A DNA stretch of 11,536 nucleotides from an uncultured cyanobacterium (lineage in GTDB: Bacteria; Cyanobacteriota; Cyanobacteriia; Cyanobacteriales; Geitlerinemataceae), in NCBI GenBank assembly GCA_937121005.1, contig CAKZKB010000057.1:1-11536 (forward strand). Reading direction: 5' to 3'. The position numbers and the translations under genes were made by a program. The notes under the pieces are model-generated. The model saw only the letters and a list, made by a program, of their open reading frames with translations, did not search any database and was not told where the DNA came from. Below, one piece after another: positions 5,495 through 11,536 of this stretch. Within the stretch, counting starts at the first letter, position 1; every line of letters starts with the position of its first letter.

Positions 5495-8400
5495 CTATCC
5501 ACTATTTTCTAGCAGTTGGGTGGCTTGCCGATCGCCCATGGGTTTAGCAAAAAGATAACCTTGACCGTACTGACAGCGAAGTTGTTGCAGGCGGTGGAGT
5601 TGGGACTGCGACTCGATCCCTTCGGCGATCGCCTCTAAATTCAGACTGCGGGCCAGTTCTAGGGTAGTACGGACGATGGCAGATCGTTCGTCTTCTCGGG
5701 TCAAACAACTGACAAAAGAGCGATCGATTTTGAGAATATCGACAGGGAGGCGGTGCAGGTAACTGAGAGAACAGTAACCCGTCCCAAAGTCGTCGATACA
5801 GAGTTGGATCTGATATTTTTTGAGTTGTAAAAAGGTCTCGATCGCCACGTTGGTGTCTTGAACCAGGGCGGTTTCAGTAATTTCTAATTTTAAATCTTTA
5901 CCACTGAGTCCGGTTTGTTCTAAAATACCGACAATTTGTTGGCTCAAATTCGCGCCTAATTGCTTGCCAGACAGGTTGACGCTGACGCTCAAAACGCGAT
6001 CGGGAAACTGTTGCTTCCAGTGGGCGAGTTGCCGACAAGACTGCTGTAAAACCCACTCACCCAGTTTAGTAATGATGCCCGATTCTTCAGCAATAGGGAT
6101 AAATTCGCCGGGAGAAATAAAGCCGAAACTGGGATGATGCCAACGCAATAGGGATTCAAAGCCAATAATTTGGCTAGTGTCGAGGCGGACGATGGGCTGA
6201 TAGTAGACTTGCAGTTCTTGACGCTCGATCGCCCGGTGTAAATCCGTCTCCAATTGCAGGCGTTTTAGGGCCGCATCGCGCATTTCGGCATCGAAAACCA
6301 CGTAACAGCCTTTTCCTTTTCCTTTGGCTCGATAGAGGGCAATATCGGCATCCCGCAACAAGTCCGAGGGTTTGCGGTAGCCGAGATGACTGTGAACGAT
6401 GCCAATACTCGCCCCAGTAAACACTTCTTGTCCTTCTAAAATAAACGAACGGTTAACAGCGTTGAGAATATTTTTGGCAACGGCGATCGAGTCTTCAATA
6501 TCGCTTACACCTTCAAGTAAAATTGTAAACTCATCGCCTCCCAATCGCGCCAGGGTATCCCTAGGTCGAGTGCAGGTTTCTAAGGCTCCTGCAATGGACA
6601 CCAACAGGCGATCGCCCACCCAATGCCCCAAACCGTCGTTAATGGCTTTAAACCCGTCTAAATCCAAAAAGAGTACCGCAAAACGATAGTCCGGTTCTTG
6701 TTGGCTGCGAGAGACGCGGTTGACGAGGCGATCCATAAAAAAGGCGCGATTGGCCAACCCTGTCAAATTGTCATGAAAGGCATTGTAAAATAGCTGCTCT
6801 TCCGTCCATTTGCGATCGGTAATATCAATAGCCGAACCTTCATAATATAACAGTTGACCGCGATCGTTGCGAACGGCGCGAGCGCTTTCAGAAATCCAGA
6901 TTTTCCCGCCATCGCGACAGTAGATTTGCGACTCGAATTCAGAGACGTAATCGTTTTTTTCGATCGCGTCTACAAATTCTTGATGTCTTTGGGGATGAAC
7001 GTAAAGCTGGGTTTTTGTATCTGTTAGAGATGCGATCAGGTCTTGAGGAGAATCGTAACCGTAAAGTCGAGCCAAGGCCGGATTAGCACTGAGATAGCGA
7101 CCTTCGGGGGTGGTTTGAAACATTCCTTCAACCGCGTTCTCGAAGATGCTGCGATATTTCGCTTCCGTTTGTTTTTGCCGAAATGCGGTTCCCAACTGCA
7201 TGGCAACAGAAGACACCAATTCCACCAATCGCTTGTCTTCTAAGCGTGGAGTCATGGTAAAAAAAGCGAGGACTGCCAGCACTTCAGACTCGGCAACAAT
7301 GGGGACTCCTAGGGCGGATTTGAAACCGCATTCAACGGCGATCGCGTGACGTTGGTATAGTTTATTTCCCTCCACCGATACATCTTGAATCCACTCGGGT
7401 TCTCGCGCCGATCGCACTCGTCCGGCGAGTCCGGTATTGGCGGGAAACAGCAAGCGTTCGCTGTAGCGGCGAAAACGATCGAGGCACTCATTTTCGATGG
7501 TATAATAGACTGGACTGGCTTCGAGGAGCGTCCCCTCTAAATTGGGGATCCAGGCTTCGCCATACTGCCAATCTACAGTTTGACAGATCGTTCGTAACGC
7601 CACTTCTAAAGCTGAATTAAAGTCAGAAGCGGTGCTGACGGCTTGGCTGATGTCGTGCATTAACCGCAATTCGTCTTCGGCACGCTTGCGATCGGTGATG
7701 TCGATTCCGGCGGCAAAAAAATACTCGTACTCGTCTGTTTTTGGGTTAAAAAAGACCTGTCCTTGCCAGTCTACCCAGCGCTTGCTACCATCTTTGGCAA
7801 TAAAGTGATTTTCCCGACGCACGGGAGCGCGATCGACCAACATTCGATCGACAATTGCCAGAATTTCCGCACGTTCTTCTTCGGGGATGTAGGTTTCTAA
7901 AAAATGCTGTCCGACCACTTCTTCTCGGCGGCAACCTAAGGCCCTAAATGTGGCTTCGTTGGCCCTTTTTACGATACCATTCGGATCGATCGCCATGAAA
8001 CAAGCCGGGTTGAATTCGACTAAAATTTTATTAAAATCGCGTTCTTTTCTAAATGCTGTTTCCGCCCGATCGCGATCGCGAATTTCGGTGTCCATGCGCC
8101 GACTTAAAGGACGTAGTAACAGCACGATTCCTAGGGTTCCCATCCCGACAAGAACAACGATTGTGCTACCGACTGCTCGAATTTGCTGGTACACTGGAGC
8201 GTAGAGTTCTCGTTTTTCAGCCTCGACTAACAAACCCCAATCTTTCCTGGCGATCGGACTGTATGCAATGTAGCGGTGGCACTCCAGACACCATAGGGAT
8301 CCCGATTCTCCCGATAGCGATCGCGCCATTGCTTCGCGAATGGTTGCCTGTTTGAACCCAGACATCGATTCTTTTTTCGCTTTTGAATTCAAAGAGATTG

Positions 8401-9007
8401 CGGCGAAAGTATCGTCGTTTCTGCTAGTCACTAACAAGGTTTTCCCTAAGTTTTTCCCATTCTGATGGGTCGCTAGTCCGGCGGTTTCTCTCGGCAGCTT
8501 TAGCAATACGAATACTGCGCGATCGTCCATTTCTGGGGAAACGATCGCGTAAATATTGCCTTGCCAACTAATAGGGCCATTGATTTCCGTATTGTCGTCA
8601 CTTAAAACAGTTCGATCTAAGGGAACGCTTTCGCCAAGGCGAACCGACTTACCCAGATCGCGATCGTTCCAAACAATGCCGACAACCGACTCTTTTATCC
8701 AAGTTTGCAAGCGTTTCTCAACGCGATCGCGAAAAATGCTTTCGTCAATTTCACCTTTTTGATAAGCGGTTCGTGCTTCGTTGAATTCTGGATCTAGGGC
8801 AATTTCGCGACTTGTCCATCGACCGCGATCGATTGCTCGATCGATCTCCATCGCTTGGGTTTCAGCCGCCAACCGGAGGATATTTTCTTGCTCTTGTTTG
8901 AGATGGTTGTAAAATGGAGCCAAACTGACAAACCCAACAACAATGCCCACGGCCGAAAGTCCAGCCGCCGCCCCGACAATAATTGCTGTTTGGATGTGCT
9001 TGCTCAA
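5495..9007 (-). CDS. Membrane sensor with PAS-GAF-PAS-GGDEF-EAL (c-di-GMP turnover)
   Basis: This 1170-residue protein makes and/or breaks cyclic di-GMP. Membrane segments at about 8-30 and 279-298 enclose an extracytoplasmic, Cache-like domain (31-278; WQGNIYAIVSPEMDD, YIAYSPIARKDWGLLVE). Then come PAS (about 320-440), GAF (450-610), PAS (612-735), GGDEF (740-907) and EAL (915-1165). The cyclase site GGDEF (823-827) and metal residue D782 are intact, as is the inhibitory site RPRD (814-817). The phosphodiesterase residues also look complete: E951 (in ESL rather than EAL), N1011, E1042, D1072-D1073, K1093, E1129 and Q1149. Both activities are therefore possible. The outer domain carries CLECH (240-244), a CxxCH motif and its only cysteines. 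I see no typical bilin-binding motif in the GAF domain. The start is a TTG (9005-9007) with no Shine-Dalgarno, immediately after a heptamer repeat. No ATG comes before residue 53, and starting there would lose the first membrane segment. Confidence 0.92.
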   Translation of the reverse strand: MSKHIQTAIIVGAAAGLSAVGIVVGFVSLAPFYNHLKQEQENILRLAAETQAMEIDRAIDRGRWTSREIALDPEFNEARTAYQKGEIDESIFRDRVEKRLQTWIKESVVGIVWNDRDLGKSVRLGESVPLDRTVLSDDNTEINGPISWQGNIYAIVSPEMDDRAVFVLLKLPRETAGLATHQNGKNLGKTLLVTSRNDDTFAAISLNSKAKKESMSGFKQATIREAMARSLSGESGSLWCLECHRYIAYSPIARKDWGLLVEAEKRELYAPVYQQIRAVGSTIVVLVGMGTLGIVLLLRPLSRRMDTEIRDRDRAETAFRKERDFNKILVEFNPACFMAIDPNGIVKRANEATFRALGCRREEVVGQHFLETYIPEEERAEILAIVDRMLVDRAPVRRENHFIAKDGSKRWVDWQGQVFFNPKTDEYEYFFAAGIDITDRKRAEDELRLMHDISQAVSTASDFNSALEVALRTICQTVDWQYGEAWIPNLEGTLLEASPVYYTIENECLDRFRRYSERLLFPANTGLAGRVRSAREPEWIQDVSVEGNKLYQRHAIAVECGFKSALGVPIVAESEVLAVLAFFTMTPRLEDKRLVELVSSVAMQLGTAFRQKQTEAKYRSIFENAVEGMFQTTPEGRYLSANPALARLYGYDSPQDLIASLTDTKTQLYVHPQRHQEFVDAIEKNDYVSEFESQIYCRDGGKIWISESARAVRNDRGQLLYYEGSAIDITDRKWTEEQLFYNAFHDNLTGLANRAFFMDRLVNRVSRSQQEPDYRFAVLFLDLDGFKAINDGLGHWVGDRLLVSIAGALETCTRPRDTLARLGGDEFTILLEGVSDIEDSIAVAKNILNAVNRSFILEGQEVFTGASIGIVHSHLGYRKPSDLLRDADIALYRAKGKGKGCYVVFDAEMRDAALKRLQLETDLHRAIERQELQVYYQPIVRLDTSQIIGFESLLRWHHPSFGFISPGEFIPIAEESGIITKLGEWVLQQSCRQLAHWKQQFPDRVLSVSVNLSGKQLGANLSQQIVGILEQTGLSGKDLKLEITETALVQDTNVAIETFLQLKKYQIQLCIDDFGTGYCSLSYLHRLPVDILKIDRSFVSCLTREDERSAIVRTTLELARSLNLEAIAEGIESQSQLHRLQQLRCQYGQGYLFAKPMGDRQATQLLENSG

Positions 9008-9008
9008 T

Positions 9009-9057
9009 TTAGGTATTAGGTATTAGGTATTAGGTATTAGGGATTAGGGCTTAGGGA
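9009..9057. repeat. TTAGGTA/TTAGGGA heptamer tandem repeat, seven units
   Basis: Four exact TTAGGTA units (9009-9036) are followed by TTAGGGA, TTAGGGC and TTAGGGA (9037-9057), and the tract trails off in TTAGA. It starts one base upstream of the TTG start codon of the sensor gene (minus), so it replaces the place where a ribosome-binding site would be. Short tandem heptamers of this style are known as STRR sequences in cyanobacteria. Confidence 0.88.
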
Positions 9058-9066
9058 TTAGATTTC

Positions 9067-9094
9067 AAGGATGAACTTGGAAGGATGAAGGATG
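9067..9094. repeat. AAGGATG heptamer, three copies
   Basis: AAGGATG occurs at 9067-9073, 9081-9087 and 9088-9094. The last two are in tandem, and the first two are one period (14 bases) apart with a diverged unit between them. This is a second repeat family, directly beside the TTAGGTA tract. Confidence 0.7.
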
Positions 9095-9104
9095 AATATT
9101 AATT

Positions 9105-9158
9105 TCTCCTTGTCTCCTTGTCTCCTTGTCTCCTTGTCTCCTTGTCCCCTTGTCTCCC
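9105..9158. repeat. TCTCCTTG octamer tandem repeat, six units plus a partial
   Basis: Five exact TCTCCTTG units (9105-9144) are followed by TCCCCTTG (9145-9152) and a partial unit. On the minus strand, which carries both flanking genes, the unit reads CAAGGAGA and so presents repeated AAGGAG Shine-Dalgarno-like sequences. They lie about 100-150 bases from the sensor start, too far to act directly. The tract begins 14 bases past the thiO-thiG stop codon. Confidence 0.85.
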
Positions 9159-9172
9159 CCTCTTAAAACGGG

Positions 9173-11086
9173 TCACTGGTTACTGGCGATCGTCCCGGTT
9201 AAAGGCGAACTGGCACTAGCGGTCGATCGCACGGGAATGCGTCCGGAAAGATAAGCCAACCGTCCGGCTTCGACTGCCATTCCCATGGCTTTTGCCATGA
9301 TAACAGGCTGCTTTGCCAAAGCGATCGCCGAATTAATTAATACTGCATCGGCTCCCATTTCCATGGCTTGGGAGGCTTCGCTGGGCGTACCAATTCCCGC
9401 ATCGACCACAACAGGAATGTTGGCATTTTCGATGATAATTTGGATGTTGGCTGCTGTTTGAATTCCTTGACCGGAACCAATAGGCGATCCCAGTGGCATC
9501 ACCGTCGCACAACCCACTTCTTCTAATCGTTTAGCCAGCATCGGATCGGCGTTAATATAAGGTAAAACCGCAAATCCTTCGGCGACCAATTTCTCGGCTG
9601 CTGCTAGCGTCCCGATAGGATCGGGAAGCAAATATTTAGGATCGGGAATCACTTCTAATTTGACAAAATTGTTCTCTTCTTGACCTAACAATTTCGCCAT
9701 TTCTCGCCCCAAACGCGCCACGCGCACGGCTTCTTCGGCGGTTTTGCATCCGGCGGTATTGGGCAACATCCACACTTTCGACCAGTCTAAGGCTTCGGCG
9801 AGGCCTTCGTGTCCCGGTGCGTTGGTTTGGACGCGACGCACGGCGACGGTGACAATTTCACAGCCACTTCCAGCCACACTTTGACGCATGAGATCGAAGT
9901 TACCATATTTGCCGCTTCCAGTCATCAAGCGCGAGCGAAACGATCGCCCCGCGATCGTCAAAGGTTTATCTAAAGTTTGGGTATCGGGTGCGAGAGAAGG
10001 TGCAGTTGCCAGCATAGTTGAAGAAATTGTAGGTTGTCGAAACCGTTGCCAAGAAAAATGGGAGAGTAACGGATGGGCGTTGCGATCTAAAATCCAATTG
10101 GAGAGGAGTTGTGCTGTCACCGGGGCCAGTAAAATTCCGTTGCGGTAATGTCCGGTGGCCAGGGTTAAATTCTCGCACTCACTCGGCCCTAAAATGGGCA
10201 ATTCGTCGGGAGTCGCGGGGCGAAATCCCCACCAAAGCTCCTCGATGGGATAATTTTTAAGCAGGGGAAAAATCGCGATCGCGCCTTCAATCAAGGTTTG
10301 TATGCCTTCGGGGGTATTTCCCGGTACGAATCCCAGATCTTCGCTGGTGGCTCCTACGACAATACGGCCATTTTGCCGGGGAATGATGTAAATTCCATCA
10401 CCGTAGAGAACTCGATGCAAGGGTAATTCGCCATCGGCGGTGGGAACCCGTACCGATAGCATCTGTCCCTTTACGGGCACCACCGGAAGCGGCAGCAGTT
10501 GCGACGATCGCGCTCCGGCTGCCAAAATATAATGTTCGGCACGCCAGGTTCCGGCCGAAGTTTGTACGCCAACAACCTTACCGCCAGCGCGATCGATCCC
10601 CGTCACTGTCACCCCGTCGCGGACCTCCACTCCCAACCGTTGCGCCGCTTCGGACAGCGATCGCGCCAAGGCCCGGTTATCCACTTGGCCGTCTTCAGGA
10701 TACCAATACCCACCCGTCACCGCGTCGCCGAGTCCGCTTTGGTACTGGTGGATCTCGTCCGCATTCAAGCGAGAGGGGGAAATATCCCCTTGTCCAGTGA
10801 CTTCAACGGTCAGGATCCCACAAGACCAGTATCCCGTCTCCGTACCCGAGAGATCCTCGAGTTTGCGAACCCATTCCGGGTAGAGCGATCGCGAGGTTTG
10901 GCATAATTCCAGCATGGCCCCGGAGAGTCTCTCCGCTTGCGGGGCCAGCATTCCGCCAGCCGCGAGGGTAGCCGAACTGTGGAAGTCGCGACACAACACC
11001 GTGACGCTGACTCCCCGTAGTTTGAGTTCGACGGCGAGGGACAAACCGATGATGCCACCGCCGATGATTAGGATGTCGTCGCTCAT
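9173..11086 (-). CDS. thiO-thiG: Fused glycine oxidase and thiazole synthase (ThiO-ThiG)
   Basis: This 637-residue bifunctional enzyme serves the thiazole branch of thiamine synthesis. Residues 1 to about 340 are ThiO, an FAD amine oxidase that turns glycine into dehydroglycine (imine). It has the dinucleotide-binding GGGIIG (9-14), the ATLAAGGMLAPQ flavin loop (39-50), WWGFRPATPDELPILG (285-300) with a likely substrate-binding R289, and GHYRNGILLAP (312-322). A linker at about 345-372 leads to ThiG (373-630), which joins the imine, deoxyxylulose phosphate and ThiS thiocarboxylate. ThiG shows LMTGSGKY, LPNTAGCKTAEEAV, the Schiff-base lysine K476 in NFVKLEVIPDP, and VDAGIGTPSEAS with GADAVLINSAIA. 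The ThiO-ThiG fusion is the usual form in cyanobacteria. The ATG at 11084-11086 opens directly on the FAD fold; no strong ribosome-binding site is visible. No thiS or other thi gene is in the window, and I see no TPP riboswitch upstream. Both halves look intact. Confidence 0.95.
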   Translation of the reverse strand: MSDDILIIGGGIIGLSLAVELKLRGVSVTVLCRDFHSSATLAAGGMLAPQAERLSGAMLELCQTSRSLYPEWVRKLEDLSGTETGYWSCGILTVEVTGQGDISPSRLNADEIHQYQSGLGDAVTGGYWYPEDGQVDNRALARSLSEAAQRLGVEVRDGVTVTGIDRAGGKVVGVQTSAGTWRAEHYILAAGARSSQLLPLPVVPVKGQMLSVRVPTADGELPLHRVLYGDGIYIIPRQNGRIVVGATSEDLGFVPGNTPEGIQTLIEGAIAIFPLLKNYPIEELWWGFRPATPDELPILGPSECENLTLATGHYRNGILLAPVTAQLLSNWILDRNAHPLLSHFSWQRFRQPTISSTMLATAPSLAPDTQTLDKPLTIAGRSFRSRLMTGSGKYGNFDLMRQSVAGSGCEIVTVAVRRVQTNAPGHEGLAEALDWSKVWMLPNTAGCKTAEEAVRVARLGREMAKLLGQEENNFVKLEVIPDPKYLLPDPIGTLAAAEKLVAEGFAVLPYINADPMLAKRLEEVGCATVMPLGSPIGSGQGIQTAANIQIIIENANIPVVVDAGIGTPSEASQAMEMGADAVLINSAIALAKQPVIMAKAMGMAVEAGRLAYLSGRIPVRSTASASSPLTGTIASNQ

Positions 11087-11250
11087 GTCAAAATATTGAG
11101 CAAGAAAGGCTCTTCTACTAGACTAGCGCTCTCTGGGGTTGTTGCGATCGCGACTGTCCGGCTTGCAGACAATCTTTCCCCACACTGGCACGATTGGTTA
11201 CAATATCAAGTGCGCTCTGGTTGCGATCTGTTGGTAAAGTGACTGTAACT
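11087..11250. other. Divergent spacer between thiO-thiG and the DUF29 gene
   Basis: These 164 bases must hold promoters for both genes. On the plus strand TACAAT (11199-11204) is a good -10 for the DUF29 gene, but the -35 position at 17 bases (TTCCCC) is poor. One HIP1 site lies at about 11145-11152. No TPP-riboswitch-like core (CTGAGA on the thiO strand) and no terminator were seen. Confidence 0.4.
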
Positions 11251-11536
11251 ATGCTTTTCTCTAAAACATCCTCTGAAACCCTATACGAGACGGATTATTT
11301 GCAGTGGATCGAGACGACGATCGATCGGTTGCGATCGCGAAATTACGATGATGTAGACTGGGACAACCTGATTGAAGAACTCGAAGACATGGGAAAACGC
11401 GATCGTCGCAGCTTGAAAAATAACTTAGTCGTAATTTTGCTACACCTGTTGAAATGGCAATTTCAACCCGACAACCGTACTGGAAGCTGGGGCGGAAGCA
11501 TTGACGAACATCGGCGGCGGGGACTGCTATTGCTCG
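11251..11536 (+). CDS. DUF29 family protein, 3' truncated by the window edge
   Basis: The first 95 codons of a gene that runs off the right end. The translation starts MLFSKTSSETLYETDYLQW and contains LIEELEDMGKRDRR (about 40-53) and VILLHLLKWQFQPDNR (60-76). These are the signature helices of DUF29, a family of roughly 150-residue proteins abundant and often multicopy in cyanobacteria. Its function is unknown, and the proteins are probably small, all-helical and soluble. The ATG at 11251 is chosen because the family normally begins 10-15 residues before the YxxDYxxW segment; an in-frame GTG at 11239 would add four residues. It is transcribed away from thiO-thiG. Confidence 0.85.
   Translation, partial: MLFSKTSSETLYETDYLQWIETTIDRLRSRNYDDVDWDNLIEELEDMGKRDRRSLKNNLVVILLHLLKWQFQPDNRTGSWGGSIDEHRRRGLLLL

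Noticed and set aside
9009..9158. CRISPR array
   Set aside because: The units are 7-8 bases and directly adjacent with no spacers, so these are simple tandem repeats. No cas gene is nearby.
10499..10906. Plus-strand 135-codon open frame inside thiO-thiG
   Set aside because: Antisense shadow of a strongly conserved coding region, Arg- and Pro-rich without domain features.
11087..11250. TPP riboswitch before thiO-thiG
   Set aside because: Read on the minus strand, the leader lacks the conserved CTGAGA core and the partner helices, so no thiamine riboswitch is called.

Overview
The window comes from a cyanobacterial chromosome. CGATCG and the HIP1 octamer GCGATCGC are scattered through genes and spacers. 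Three gene products have layouts typical of cyanobacteria: an SLH-plus-OprB outer-membrane porin, a fused ThiO-ThiG thiamine enzyme, and a large PAS/GAF/GGDEF/EAL sensor. Short tandem heptamers and small palindromes in the spacers also fit a filamentous or otherwise repeat-rich cyanobacterium. I cannot name the species from this sequence.

Layout from left to right. An OFA-type major facilitator transporter lies on the minus strand (34-1308), and its stop codon falls in an A/T heptamer repeat. A 53-residue double-CxxC zinc-ribbon protein lies on minus at 1573-1734; it is shorter than usual ORF-calling cut-offs. The porin (2127-3728, plus) has a convincing Fur-box-like palindrome about 40 bases before its start, which suggests iron control. 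Its last seven codons are duplicated 140 bases downstream, around a 117-base segment carrying two small palindromes. A B12-binding-type radical SAM enzyme follows on minus (3905-5317). A perfect 28-base palindrome supplies its stop codon, and a decayed copy of the same palindrome sits upstream of the gene. Next on minus is a 1170-residue membrane sensor with intact-looking diguanylate cyclase and phosphodiesterase domains (5495-9007). Its extracytoplasmic domain contains a CxxCH motif. Between it and the next gene is a 150-base mosaic of three tandem-repeat families. The ThiO-ThiG fusion occupies 9173-11086 on minus. A DUF29 gene starts at 11251 on plus and runs off the right edge.

These genes do not form one pathway. 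They look like ordinary cyanobacterial neighbours with separate roles: transport, outer-membrane permeability and iron, an unidentified radical reaction, second-messenger signalling, and thiamine thiazole synthesis. The stretches most worth a second look are the CxxCH in the c-di-GMP sensor, the repeat elements sitting exactly on gene ends, the porin 3' duplication with its Fur site, and the small zinc-ribbon gene. I see no CRISPR array, tRNA, rRNA, transposase or clear defence system.
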